Source: Amyelois transitella (lineage: Eukaryota; Arthropoda; Insecta; Lepidoptera; Pyralidae). Taken from it: 64,000 nucleotides of DNA. The position numbers and the translations under genes were made by a program. Location of the stretch: the NCBI RefSeq assembly GCF_032362555.1, contig NC_083514.1, positions 5,627,001-5,691,000 on the forward strand. The letters run 5' to 3'. Below, piece by piece: positions 9,952 to 22,436 of the stretch. The notes below the pieces were generated by a model. That model was given only the letters and a program-made list of their open reading frames with translations, was not told the DNA's origin and searched no databases. Position 1 is the stretch's first letter. Every line of letters begins with the position of its first letter.

Positions 9952-12900
9952 TAGTTGACAAAACTAGTTCAGTTTATTTGGATAGCTTTTTGATATAATA
10001 CACACATATTTAAGGGCATTAAAGGTGATTGACATTAAAAAGCAAACACGTGAAATGTTAAATATCTTTTTGATGAGAACAACATTTTTCTGATCTAATA
10101 AAACCGCCCACAAACCGCCATGGATGGACCAGGCTTGACATAGATATATGATATTCACATGTAATTACTTTGAAGTGATTATTTTGACGTTACTGAAATA
10201 GTTGCATAATAACAAAATATTTTTTCTAATATATTAACCGTATATGAAAATACATTAAATAAAATATTTGGTGATTATGACTTAGTAATAAATTTTTAAT
10301 ATAATTATCAAAACATAATAAATTGGTTAAAATTAAAACTATTCAATCAAGCAAAAAAAAAAGTTATGTAATGGCATGGCTCAGGATCATTTCAATAAGT
10401 CATTTGTTTTCTTATCAACGTCTACGAATACATGTATTATATGATATATATATCTTATTTGGCGTAAGTACTAGTAGTGAGTGAGAGTCATAAATGCGAA
10501 ACTTAACTTTCGCTTAACTTCGGAACTAAAGACTTATAATTTTGGATTTTAACTTACTGTTGATTATAGCTTACTGAATAACAAAATTTCTGCGTTCTGG
10601 TCGTATCCAAGTTCTTAAATAGGGACTTGAAAATGCAACGAAATGGTTTTAGTGAAGCATGGAACGGCAATGTTTGCTTCACCCTCGACATGACGGAAGC
10701 ACTGCCGTGCCCCCAGATAATCAAGGTAGAGATAATCAAGATAAACGTCTATACAAGTGTTTAACTCAAATGAGGGCAATACTTTGGTATTTTTTTCTTA
10801 AAAACGTAAAATTTTCTAATATAGTACATTTCTACTACGTAAGATTATTTGGAAATTCATATACCTACGTGGTATGGTAGCAAGAAGTAACTGTTCACAA
10901 ATGTTTAAACTTTAATGCATTGTCCACCCGTGAATCTTTGGAATATTGATTTTATATTCTGGGATAGTTTTCGGATTACTTGCCTACTTACATCAATCTT
11001 TGCTTAGTGCACGCTGGACATTTACACAAATGATCGTTAGACTAAAGGCGCCGGTCAGTCTGCTTGTAAGGTCAGCAATTACCTGCAGTGTAATGTTATT
11101 CATAGATTCTACTGCATTTGCCATTACATCGTGAAAAGTATAACAGGTTGGTCATGGTCGTAGCTATGTTTGTTAATCAATTGCCTTTTCAGTACTGGGG
11201 ATGAGCTGCTTTCCAAAAATGCCATTTAAAGCTTTGCGACTGGCGTAGCGACAAGGTTCTTGTCTCTGAATCGAAATTTCCGGGTTTAATTGAGTAAAAA
11301 ACGGCGAACCTTAAGAGAAATATTTTAGAAGTCTTATATTATCTTTTAATCTCTTAGATTAACCGAAAATCTAAATATAGTTTATAGGAAAACGGATATT
11401 GAACTACGAGAAACAGTGCTCCCTCGTGGTCCCATCAAAATAGGACAAAATGCTGGAAAGCACTATGGCCAGGGTGCAACTGGGAACACTCAAAGATAAG
11501 AGAGAGATGTCTTTCATCTTTTTCACCCAATAACTCTATGAGTTTCGATGTGCCCCAATCATTCACATCAAATTAGATGATTACAAAAGGAAAGTCAATA
11601 TTAACTTACAATTTACTTTACCTATAAAATTTTTTGATCTGAAAATAAGTTAATAACACTTATGACATAATTCTAAAAACATCCTCTTATATAATACACG
11701 TAATATTAAATAAGTACTATCTATTATAAATTCTGTGTTAATTTATTTAAAAAGAAAGAAAAAGGATTTAAAAGCCGATAAAGCGTGTCTGATCTCATTA
11801 TGTCTGCCTACTTAATTATCGTTAGACAGGTCGGGGCAAGTTTTTTAAAATCTGGACCTTTAAAAATGCAAAAGATAGATATTCCAGTCGTTGACATCTT
11901 GTATCCGGATTCGATGGACTAATTATGTTAATGTGAAACGTGAATTTTACCTACAAATTGGTGAATTTGAATTGATATTGTCGATGAACATCTACATTCA
12001 TTGGTAGTTATTATAACGCGTATCAAATATTTTTATTAAGTTGCTTTTAATGGTTCGTCTAGAAGCTAATCAACGAAAGGGCTTGTAAATTTTATATTCT
12101 CCTTTTGAGCGATGGGTTATCAACCTGTAACATGAATTTCGAATTGGCTCTGTCTGCACCAAAAGTAATGCAGGGGTGAAATTATTGAGTTATTATAATG
12201 ATCTTGTAAAATCATTAGATGCTAACTGTTTTAATTCAGTGGGGAACATACATATAAATCTAACCAAACCTTTCCCTATGTTGGTTTTTATTTATATTAC
12301 CTCCAATTTACAATACTTGATTATTAAGACAGTGTTCTGGGTTGCATTCTTAGTTGTGTTACTTCAGACCCTGAGCGACTGGTGCCCGTCCTCCGCACTC
12401 CGACAGAAGAGAGTTGGAACATATATAAATTTAATATAAATTTAAAATATATGTATATAATTCCGACGTCTTAAGAGGTAGAATACGTGTTCACAAAAAA
12501 CTGTAGGTACCTAAATACTTAATACCTATATTGTAACCATATTCAAGGAATAAATGATTATGATTATGAAAAACAGGCCTTTGACTATGTTTTATAGGTA
12601 TTATATCTAGGAAAATACAATAAGAACTTATGTTTTTTTTCTTTGCTTGGCTTATTATTTTTTGTCTAAGTCACAGTTTATGACGTAATTTGATAGATTT
12701 TTATTGTAAGTAGATGGTAGATAAATGGAAAATGTAGTTTTAATTTTCCGGAAATAACAATATTATTTCCGGAAATAACAATATTTCCGGAAAATTAAAA
12801 CTACATTTTCCATTTATCCACAATACGGCTTAACTTACATATATACTCTGTATATCGATCTAAATACGATCATCTGTTATAGTAAAATTAATCAATTATC

Positions 12901-13937
12901 AGTTTGTGGTTATGTAAATACGTTATGTTACGTATTTGTGTAAAATTAGCTCAAGGATTTTATTTTATAAACTAGTTCAGTTGACATTTTGCTAAAGTTT
13001 CAATAGCCGAATGCTTATTGAAATTCACGTTTTTTTTTGTAATTTTGATACATCAATGTTAAAACTGTTAAAGATGATTTAGAAAAAACAATAATTAATT
13101 TCGAGGAAGCCCTCTAAAGAAATTTATGTTTCTTTTTTGCGTACAAGGTCTCTTATATTGGGTGTGCTTGAAGAATTTCTCTAGAAATAATAAGAACCCA
13201 TGTACTGTTGTTTCTTGTTTTTAACATTCCTATACTTATATTTTCTGTGTACCTACATGAATTGGAAATAATTAAATAAAGGGCTATTTTTAAATTTTCG
13301 GTTTGTTGCATTCTTAGGTATATCCTTTACAATTAATTTGGTTGGTATTTATACCCAATAAAAATATTTTTAACCGCAAAAGCATCAGTAATCATTTACT
13401 TACATCTTACTTAAAAAGATTCATTAACTAATCATTACTCTCATATAAGAGTCATCTAGTTATGTTACAACCACTGCTGTGAAAAGTTCTAACAACATTT
13501 TTGTTTGTGAAAAGAGGAAAGTAGAAAAGCAGACTACAGGCTGCAAAGTTTAGTGGCAGAGGGCAAATGGAAACACGCCAGAAGAGATAGGTGAAAAGTA
13601 CTAACTTACTGCTGTTAGTGTGGTCGTGGCAGTTTAGAATTAGACCAGTCCACCTCGTTTGCCATGGAGATAACTAAGTGAAAGAGCATTTAACTAAACA
13701 GCATTGTTTCATCTACCATTCATCAATCATTTTTTAATCATCCTGCATAAAAAGATTATTTAAGGGTACTCTTGAAGAGACCTTTTACCAGACCGTTTCC
13801 TATTTGTCAAGGCATAGGTGATATTTATAATAATATAATATATATATAAATAATTTAGAATAAGCGTAAAATAATAAAACAATAAAGTGAAATTTCAGCA
13901 GTTCATTTTATTTGATAGTCTATTGTTTTGAGTTAAT
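9952..13937. other. Intergenic, 4 kb, AT-rich
   Basis: No gene is seen. The only strong structure is the 37-bp hairpin at 12720-12818. Bases 9323-9420, inside the intron of the previous gene, carry a family A fragment. AATAAA for the following minus-strand gene lies at 13907-13912. Confidence 0.5.
12720..12818. repeat. Perfect inverted repeat, 37-bp arms, with internal direct repeats
   Basis: The arm GATAAATGGAAAATGTAGTT and onward (12720-12756) is matched inverted and without mismatch at 12782-12818. The spacer repeats the inner arm sequence, so TTTCCGGAAATAACAATA units occur in tandem. There are no coding sequence and no transposon ends beyond the arms. Confidence 0.9.
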
Positions 13938-15203
13938 TTACTTCTTGATGTAACCATAGCCAGAGTAGACGGGTGCGGTCGCGGCGTAGCCGGAGTAGGC
14001 GACGGGGGCAGAGTATGCGAAGCCAGCGGGGGCAGCGGCGACGGCCGGGGCGGAGTAGGCAACGGCTGGGGCGGAGTATGCAACGGCAGCGGGAGCGGCG
14101 GCAACAGCTGGGGCTGAGTAGGTCACTGCAGCTGGGGCTGCGGCCACAGATGGTGAAGAATATGCTACAGGAGCGGTGTAGGCGACGGCAGCGGGGGCAG
14201 CTGCTACGGTTTGGGCAGGGTAGGCTGATACTGTATGGGTTGGGTAGGCTGACACGGTGTGGGCAGGGTAGGCGACGGCAGCGGGAGCGGCAGCTACGGC
14301 TGGGGCAGAGTAGGCGATGGCCTGGGCGCCATAACTAACTGGGGAAGCGACACGGACGGCTGGCGCGGGGTAAGACGGGGCAGCGATGGCTTGAGTAGAC
14401 ACTTGGTAGGCCGGTGCGGCGATGGCGTGTGTGGCAACAGCTGGGGCGGCGTATGTCTTAGCTACAGGAGCAGCGTACGCTGGGGCAGCGAATGCGGGCG
14501 CGGCGTATGATGCGGTGTACGATGGCGCGGCAACACGGACAGCGGGCGCGGCTACAGAGGCAGTGGCAACGGCGGGGGCAGCAATTGTTTGCGTCTGGTA
14601 AGCCACGCCATTGGTAGGTGGGAGATAGTAGTTGTTAGGCTTGGCGGCGGCCGCAGACAGCCCCAGGACGGCGGTGAAGATAAGCTGAAATCACAGAATG
14701 AGTTCCGTTATATTATTATCTGTATAGTTCACCCTAGACTTAACTGACAGTTTTGAAAACTTAAGTGGTTGTTACAGTAATCAAAATTGATAACTTTCTA
14801 ATTAATTCTTAATAAATAAATGAATGAATAAAAATACCAAAATGTTTAGGACTTTCAGTTTAAATTGCTGTGATAATAATTATAGAATTTGTATCCCTTG
14901 ATACCTCGAGGGAAACAAATGAGGAATTAGTAAGTAGTCATTCGTATAACCGCTTCCAGAAAAACAGAGGTGGTATCTAGGCGTGTATTATATTTAAATA
15001 AAGGAAATTCACTTAATTGTTCATATTTAAAGAAATGTATCTCTCTTAGGTTAGCCTTTGTACAGCTTTTGCTTAATTTCTGAGGATTATTCTTATTTTC
15101 TTGAAATTAAAACTTAACATAAAAATTGATACAAAATATTATTAAAAGAATACAAAATTCAAATGTTAGGTCTTTACAGGTGACTTACCAGTTGGTAGAT
15201 CAT
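13938..15203 (-). CDS. Large Ala/Pro/Tyr repeat cuticular protein (253 aa)
   Basis: Two exons on the minus strand: 15189-15203 (ATG ATC TAC CAA CTG, donor GTAAGT) and 13938-14684 (acceptor GATTTCAG). The product is 253 residues: MIYQL plus LIFTAVLGLSAAAKP signal peptide, a short unique stretch (NNYYLPPTNG), then dense repeats of AAPAV, AAPSY, AVRVA and AYSAPAVAAAPAAV, with three YPAHTVSA-type units in the middle, and a GYSGYGYIKK end. It is the longest member together with its neighbour at 17.7 kb. The micro-exon is 15 nt. The intron is 504 bp. The exon is strongly GC-rich against its AT-rich surroundings, so large frames appear in other phases; none has supporting splice or promoter signals. 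AATAAA lies at 13907-13912. Confidence 0.92.
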
Positions 15204-15228
15204 TGTGTTTGATTTTCAGGTCGTCACG

Positions 15229-15288
15229 GCTGAATGGTAGTGGTCTCATCCTAAACGTCTATTTTATAGGACACCCAAGAAACCGGAC
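15229..15288 (-). promoter_or_regulatory. Core promoter: CCGG element, TATA, initiator
   Basis: Minus strand: GTCCGGTTT (15280-15288), TATAAAA (15262-15268) and TACCATTCAG (15230-15239), the last with two differences from the shared initiator. Confidence 0.7.
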
Positions 15289-15386
15289 TTCCTTCTTATA
15301 TGCTTTATTTTATTGCCAGCAAAATAGACTTTAAATCCGTGCAATATGACACATTTAGCATATTAATTATGCCATCGAGACATATA

Positions 15387-15425
15387 TATCAGTTTTGTGG
15401 TAATAATGTGCCATCACCAAGGTTA
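15387..15425 (-). promoter_or_regulatory. Upstream module: TATCAGTTTTGT and FTZ-F1-like site
   Basis: Plus-strand reading TATCAGTTTTGT (15387-15398), then CCAAGGTTA (15417-15425), 18 bp apart, 120-160 bp upstream of TATA. The arrangement matches the genes at 8.5, 22.4 and 25.7 kb. Confidence 0.5.
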
Positions 15426-17709
15426 AAATGACAGAACTCGTTCAATAATCAACGGAAATCAATCAAAGGGCGATCACTCTCACACCTGATGTCTTATGAA
15501 AAAATATACAAAATTTTCCATTTTGTGGTCCAATTTGTGCAAAAATTAAAACGCAATTTTTATGCCAGTTTCGTATAAAACATGCAATTTTTTTAACAAA
15601 ATAAGATAATAACTGCCTCTACTAAATATTTTTATTTACAGCTACACAGGGAGGTATTTTGAGCACAATATGAAACATTTTAAAGTCAAAATACGCAAAT
15701 AAAACAGTTCCTTGAAAGTATTTTTGTAGCTTCCTCAAAACTCTATAAAAAGTTCGTTTTGCTCAGTTGCAACACCCCTGTTGCTAGATTTCAAAGCTTT
15801 AATTTCGGCATAAATTATATATACATAGTTTATGCTATAACTAGGTGTTTTGTTAGACAAATATCTATGATAAAAAAAGTTAAATTTTTAATTATTTTTT
15901 ACTGAAATATATTTACACCTATAGACATATAAATGGGTGGCACTGTCTGAACGGTAGCAGTTGCCATTACAATATTTGAAGAATCGCTTCTATCTTACGC
16001 TTATATAATGAACGTACATAGATTTTAGATAATTAAATTAAATATAGATATTAGTAACATCTTCCTATGCATATTAATAACATATATTATAAATACATAG
16101 AATTGCAAAATTAGTCGTATTTTAAAATATAGTGTTTCACACCTGCAAACCTGTTGAAGGAATTGCTTAAAATTTATTTAATTTTTTTGTTATTTTGAGA
16201 TAAATCAAGTTTGTGCCGCAATTTAACAAGTTATAAAACTATCACAAATAACCTACAGAATGTGTTAAATAGAAAAAATCGTTGATTTCTAGGTTTTTAT
16301 AATTTAATGAAATAGATCCTGTATATGACTGTAGGTCTGAATTTAGATAAAAATTATTTCGACCGTGTCTCAATTTCGAATAACACTATTTTGACTTAAA
16401 TTTGTTTACAATGTAGTTTCGCTTTCATTTGAAAATGATTAATGCAGTTAAAATGTATGCAGATAATTCATATATAAACTAGCTGATTTGAAAAATAAAA
16501 GTCTGTGCATGTTTGTTTGTACAAGTTACTCTCTGGACCTACTGAACGGATTTGAATGAAATTTTTTTTGTATAGCTCTTATGCCTGGCCAACATATGGG
16601 TATGATTTACTTTGGAAACAGCTGATTTCGAACCATAACAGCTCAGCTTAACTATAAGAAATATCGAAAAGACGTCTTAACAAAAATTGTTCAAACTTAT
16701 AAGCATTTTCTATTGGCGAAAAAAAAAATGGAAAATCTGGTTCATGTGATGTGGAAGCCAAAGGACCATCTACTCTATAATATGTATATACGGAAATGAC
16801 GTCTTAGCAAAAGTTGTTCTTCCTGATGTCAATTAATTTTTGAGTTTATTCGTTACAAACAATAATTGTTGACGTTTGCCGGGATCCCATATTAAAACAC
16901 ATACACGCATATTCAGTTGCCTGGCTATGCAGGTTTTTTTACGATCTATCCCTCGTTTATAACCTCTGCATAAATAGTTTTTTAGAAAAAATATGCTTTA
17001 GTTATCAAAACCAACAAAATAAATTACTTATTTTATTTCATTAGCCATAGATAACGTCAGCAATAGGTATCTTATTTTGAGATTATATTTAATTATTCTA
17101 TTCGCATCAAAAAGCATATGTCACTAGCTCGACTTGCTCTCGATGTATCTATTTTAGTTTTGACTGAGATAGGTACATTAAAATTGCATAATTAATGAGA
17201 TATTTAATTTCACTTGTATTTGATAATTTTTATGTATAATATTTATATGTTTTTTTATAACAGCAGGTATTTTTAATACTGTCTCTGGTGATAGTTTGTG
17301 ACCTTCGTAGATTTAATTTGTATGATAGATCATTATCAAATATAGGGGAAAAAATATTTGTTTTTTTTTATTGTGGTTCATATGATATCCTTTGTTTCGT
17401 CTTACTCATAAAACATTAATAAGAGAAATAACGCGATTGAATCATGTTAAATTGTGAATATAAAACAGGGTAAAGTAATAACTATCAGTCATAAATGCCA
17501 GTAGGTAAAAATATAAATAGAATAGAATAAATTAAAGTAAATAAAACTGGTGCATAGGATGTTATTCATTTTATTTCAGACTAGAAATTGTTAAGTTCTT
17601 TTTCAAAAGATAAAACTCAAAATAAAATTAACAAAAATATAACAAAAGTCTCAAAACATCGAATAGACGAAGATAGTAGTCAATCTCGTTACTAGTTCAA
17701 GCTAGAATT
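15426..17709. other. Intergenic, AT-rich, with one degraded repeat
   Basis: No gene is seen. About 16480-16720 is a degraded dispersed repeat (GTCTGTGCATGTTTGTTTGT, then CTGAACGGATTTGAATGAAA). A short family C tail fragment lies at 16895-16945. AATAAA of the next minus-strand gene is at 17570-17575. Confidence 0.45.
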
Positions 17710-18755
17710 TTAACGTTTCTTCCAGTACCCGAAAGGAGCGGAGTATCCGTAGCCGAGTCCATATCCAGAATAGGTAGAGTACGCCAGTGGAGAGTAACCG
17801 GCGCCGTAGCCTCCATAACCGAAGCTAGAATAGGCGTAAGGGGCCGAGTAGCTAGAGTAGGCTACAGGAGCAACCGCAGCAGGGTAGGCTACGACGGGTT
17901 TAGCGTATGACACTGATGCGGCTGGGTACGACACGGCTGGAGCAGCTACGGCTGGGGTAGCTACAGCTGGGGTAGCCACGGCTGGGGCAGCTACAACAGG
18001 GGCAGCTACTGCTGGGGCAGCGACAGCAACAGCGGGAGCGGCATACCGGATAGCAGGAGCAGAATAACGGACTGCTTGGGCCGTGTAAGATGGGGCAGGA
18101 TAAGATACTGTTGAAGCTGGGTAAGATACTGATGAAGCAGGATAAGAAACTGATTGAGCAGGGTAGGATACAGATTGCGTAGAGTACGCTACAGCTGGAG
18201 CAGAGTAAGAGACTGCTGGGGCAGTGTAAGACACTGACGGGGCAGCGTAAGATACTGACGGGGTAGCGTAAGACACGGACGGGGCGTAAGACACGGATGG
18301 TGTGTAAGACGCAGATGGCGCATAAGACACCGATGGGGTGTAAGACGATCCTGACGTGGAATAAGCTACTGCTGGTGCATAAGATCCATATCCAGATGAA
18401 TATTCCAACACGCTGGGCTTGGCGGCAGCAAGCCCAAGGATGGCAGTGACGAATAACTGTAATAGAAAATACAATAAAGATAAGCAAAATCCCTCAAAAT
18501 ACCGGGCAGATATTTTCGGTACATTATTGGCTCAATTCGGGGTTTATTTTTGATGATTTTAAAGTGAATTTAGTTATGCCTAAAGCTTTTCAGTGATAAG
18601 GTAACTTCTTAAAAGTACCTACTCTGATTTAAGTAATGTAGGTATCCAAAGTTAGCAGAATAAAATTAAAGTTTAATGAAATACTTGGTATCTTGATTTT
18701 TATTAAAGAAGTGGAAAATATATATCATATAAATAATTCTCACCAATTTAAACAT
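17710..18755 (-). CDS. Large Ser/Tyr/Ala/Pro repeat cuticular protein (252 aa)
   Basis: Two exons on the minus strand: 18744-18755 (ATG TTT AAA TTG, donor GTGAGA) and 17710-18456 (acceptor TCTATTACAG). The product is 252 residues: MFKL plus LFVTAILGLAAAKP signal peptide, then VSYAPS/VSYTAPA/VSYPAS heptad-like repeats over about 100 residues, a central AAPAVAAPVVA/ATPAV block, and a Gly/Tyr/Ser tail (SGYGLGYGYSAPFGYWKKR). The Ser-Tyr repeats set it apart from the Ala-rich neighbours. The intron is 287 bp. The promoter has TATA and a weak initiator; AATAAA lies at 17570-17575. The frame starting at 18474 reads through the acceptor. Cuticular role is by family. Confidence 0.92.
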
Positions 18756-18778
18756 TGTGATATAGTAAACTGTCGCTG

Positions 18779-18839
18779 CAGAATGAAGGACCATGTACAA
18801 ACCAATCTATTTTATATGATTTTGAATACCAGACCGGAC
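18779..18839 (-). promoter_or_regulatory. Core promoter: CCGG element, TATA, initiator-like
   Basis: Minus strand: GTCCGGTC (18832-18839), TATAAAA (18810-18816) and CTTCATTCTG (18779-18788). TCAAGGTTA at 18970-18978 lies about 155 bp upstream of TATA, but the TATCAGTTTT partner is missing. Confidence 0.6.
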
Positions 18840-19943
18840 CTTCATGTTTTATTGATTGCAAAATAGTTAAGTAACCTTTATTTCATAGATAAACACAGTC
18901 TAGTTTGCATTAACACTTGTTTTGATTTTTAAATGCAAAAATATGAAAATCACACTAAAATAATTATTGTCAAGGTTAGTTCTATATTTGAGAATACCAT
19001 CTGCATCATGAATTACTAATAGGTTGGAAAATGCACCAATATGTCACCAATAACTTGTAAAAAACTTTCCGTTACAATATATGTATGTCGCGGACAGATC
19101 GAATGACGGGGCCGATCGTGATTTGCCTGTGATAAGACTGTGACACGTTTAAATATGTATTGTATTTTCTTAGTTAGATATTCGTCATATAGTTCAAATC
19201 ATAAAGTTTGAAGTTGCCCGACTACCTATACTTAGGTATTTGGCAAATTTATTTTGTAGATCGACAAACGGCTCTGTGGTGTAGGGGTAGAGCCCAGACA
19301 AGCTTTGACGCAGTAGGTCCTGGGTTTGAATTCTGGCCAGGGATATAAAAAATGAATGACTTTTTCTGATTAGCTTGGGTCTTGGATGTTTATCTATATA
19401 ATTTTTCATTATAAAATATAGTATCGCTGAGTAAGTATTCCATAGCACAAGTCTCGAACTTACTTTGGGCTAGCTCAATCTGTTTAATTCGTCACGTAAT
19501 TATTTATTTTAACTTCTATTTAATCTTAAGACGCTTTTTAATATTGGTTCTATCCTGATCCGAGGTTTATTCGATCTACTTAACCGCTTACCACATACAA
19601 TAATCCGATATGCTCGCATGTCGAGGTTTGACTAGTTAAACCATGATCGGCCCGTTTATACTATCGGCCTACAACATACATATAATATAAACACAATATA
19701 CATACATGTATATAAACAACCACAATATACCAAGAGTTCGAAGTTGGCCGTTACAGAACTTTTTACTTGCTGTAATTGGAAACTAGGCAATTTTCAATGG
19801 TACTGTTATATGGCTTATCTGAGTAGTAAAGAAAACGACTCTTTGATAAAGTAATGTTTATTTGTTTTTAATTCATGATATTACAGCTAATTTGTACTGA
19901 GCTGGATGAAGAATAGGATGTCCATTAACTATTTTTCTTAAAC
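18840..19943. other. Intergenic with a tRNA-derived SINE
   Basis: No gene is seen. A family B SINE occupies about 19271-19505. AATAAA of the next minus-strand gene is at 19857-19862. Confidence 0.5.
19271..19505 (+). mobile_element. Family B tRNA-derived SINE, diverged copy
   Basis: The tRNA-like head has an A box (GTGGTGTAGGGGTAGAGCCC) and a B box (GGGTTTGAATTCTGG near 19322), then the family body GGGTCTTGGATGTTTATCTA and AGTCTCGAACTTACTT, ending CAATCTGTTTAATTCGTC. It is clearly older than the copy at 46.76 kb because the B box is altered. Confidence 0.75.
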
Positions 19944-20711
19944 TTAACGTTTCTTCCAGTAGTAAGAAGGGTAATTGACACCGTAATTGTATCCGTATGG
20001 CAGAGGGGCGACGGCAGCGGCGTATGCAGACCAAACGGGAGAAGAGAAGGGTGGAGCAGGGTAGGCGAGGGGGGCAGTGATGGCTGGACCACCGATATTA
20101 AGTGCAGGAGCCGCCACGCGAACAGTAGGAGTGGCTATGACAGGTGTTGCAATGGCGGATGCAGCTATGGTCGGGGTAGCTATGGCCGGTGCAGCAGCAT
20201 ATCGCCATGTCGGAGCTACAGGCACGGCCTGGGCTGCCACTGGCAGAGCATGGGCCACGGGCACAGGCTCGTGTACAGCCACAGTATTGGCGGTGTAGCT
20301 CAGTGGAGCGATGATGTCTGGCTTGGCGGCAGCTAGTGCCAGAACAGCGGAGACGATCATCTGTAATCAATAAATTTTTGTTCTATATATCCTGATATAA
20401 TATAAATTGTCTTGTATAACTATATTGTTTTTTGCAATGAAAAGAATAAAACAAACATTTATTTACATATATTATCCTTAACGGGATACACAAAACATAG
20501 CATATATATACTATACATAGCATATATGGACGTAGCTAACAGTTTCGAATATACTAAAATGTCGCGTTCAGATGAATCGCATAATCTTGCTGAGATGAGA
20601 TTTAGTTATTTAGAGCCCATCGCTTTAAAAGCGAATCCCTCGGTCTTAGTCTTTTCCTTGATTGACTTGTTTCAACTAGAAAAATATAAAATAGCTCACC
20701 AGTTTGTACAT
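19944..20711 (-). CDS. Alanine/Pro/Ile-rich cuticular protein (142 aa)
   Basis: Two exons on the minus strand: 20700-20711 (ATG TAC AAA CTG, donor GTGAGC) and 19944-20360 (acceptor TTGATTACAG). The product is 142 residues: MYKL plus MIVSAVLALAAAKP signal peptide, an acidic/His-containing stretch (HEPVPVAHALPVAAQ), then ATPTIAASAIATPVIATPTV repeats and an aromatic end (YGYNYGVNYPSYYWKKR). The Thr/Ile repeats replace the usual Ser/Tyr ones, so this is a distinct subtype. The intron is 339 bp. The ATG at 20360 is the first codon of exon 2, so translation from it alone would lose only four residues; the micro-exon is preferred because it lies behind the shared promoter. AATAAA lies at 19857-19862. 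Confidence 0.9.
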
Positions 20712-20731
20712 AATGGTAGATTATTTGTTGT

Positions 20732-20789
20732 CTTAATGATGTGGATCATATCCCGATCATTCCTTTTATATGATGAAATAAAACCGGAC
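20732..20789 (-). promoter_or_regulatory. Core promoter: CCGG element, TATA, initiator
   Basis: Minus strand: GTCCGGTTT (20781-20789), TATAAAA (20764-20770) and CATCATTAAG (20732-20741), one change from the shared initiator core. Confidence 0.7.
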
Positions 20790-22436
20790 CTCTTTCTTTA
20801 TTGTGTTAATTAACATACCAAAAAATATCTTAACTAATTTAAGCTGGATCTTTAAATTCATTTTAAACCGTGGGTGAGAAATGTATAAATTACCATAAAT
20901 CAGGTGTCAACGGCTATAACTAGATCTACGTGAGTGTGAGATATGATATCATAGCTTGAGTTAATAGAATTTTTATTCACCCAAAATACATTATTCCATC
21001 AAAAAGATAAAGCCAATATCACCAAGAATTTACCTGAATGGCTTAATGATTTTAATTAAAAAAATTGTAGCCCATCGATATTGAAGTTTCAATAAGGTAA
21101 ATGAAGTAAAACTTATTCTTATTAAATATGACAATTGGAATATAATTGTTGCATAGAGTCTTCTGCGACAGTGTTTTATTTAAACTCATATAGTATCTAC
21201 AAAAAAAGTCCAGTAAAAAATTCGCCCTACTTAAAACCAATTTTCTTACACTGTGTATAAACATTTAAGTAAAATCATTTATATAGGAAATGGGAGCATG
21301 ATTTAAAAGGCTTCTCAATAAATCATAGAGTCTTTCACCTTCTCAGAAGTTTCTTACTGGGGCCCGTGTAACCGAATTGACGCGGTTTCAATTCCAAAAG
21401 TTGTTTACACGTCCCAGATTTTTAATAGTACGTATTTTGATCATTTCTTAAAATATTGGAGTTACAACTGTTTATATATTGTAGGTATTCGGTAGAAAAT
21501 TTAATTTACTTTATTTGTTTAAATTTTAATACCAGAAACTAGTTAAGCTGATTGGGGAAATAATAAGATCGATTTTAACTAATTAAAAATTAAGACAACT
21601 TTAACTATTTCAACTGACTTTTATAAAAAAACAAACTTACAATTCAGAATCATGGAAAGAAAGCGCACCCCAACCACATTTTCAAAGACCTGGCGATGTG
21701 ACAAACATTAAATAAATATTATATATAGCTTAACCTCGACTTCTCTGGCGTACATGATTGTTTATCGCAAATTTTATGAAAAAAGGTCTCTTCTCTAAGA
21801 TGAAAGTTAATAAATAATCTCCCTAAAACTACTTACTTCTTTAATTAAATCTTTATCAACGATTCGCTATTACTCGATTACATCAAAAAACCCTTCTCTA
21901 TATACACTATCTTTATACTTCAGAGAAATCCGTATTGGCTGTGTGTTGATAGTTTGTCAGTCACCTTTACCTATTGTATACTCAGACAACTGAGCACGAG
22001 GATAGGAAAACGCGTTTCATTTGCGGCTTCCACGCGCCAGGCGCTCTCGTGCGGATGTTTTGTTGTCGAGACGTAACAAATATAATCTATGTACTTACTT
22101 ACTTACCTATATTGAATCAAAAGATGTTCATAGTACTTTGTCATTTGGAAATTTAAAATAAGACTAAGTTGATATTAGATTTCTATGAATAAAATAATAA
22201 GATAAATATTTATTGATAAGGTATAAAAATATGTACTTAGGTATTGACAAATTTGTATTTTTCAAATTTACAGAACTTAATAATATTAAAAAATGTTCAA
22301 CGATGAAATGACTCACAATTTTAAAGTAAAAAAGAAAGAAAATCTATTTACGATTTAGGCCTATAATTGGTCTTTGGATAAAAATTACAAATAATTTGAA
22401 TCCAAAGAGGATTCGAAAGATTTGTACCTTCATTAT
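20790..22436. other. Intergenic, AT-rich
   Basis: No gene or recognisable repeat is seen. Open frames here are short and of AT-rich random type. Confidence 0.4.

Noticed and set aside
13973-14510. Arg- or Gly-rich plus-strand frames across the 14-kb gene
   Set aside because: Shadow frames caused by GC-rich, periodic repeat codons on the other strand.
17900-18487. 195-codon minus-strand frame rich in Cys and Ser
   Set aside because: Frame-shifted reading of the repeat exon at 17710-18456; no start exon or signal peptide in this phase.
20412-20813. 133-codon plus-strand open frame overlapping the promoter and intron of the 19.9-kb gene
   Set aside because: No promoter or splice context; it lies antisense to the first exon and core promoter of a well-supported gene, and has no recognisable domain or signal peptide.
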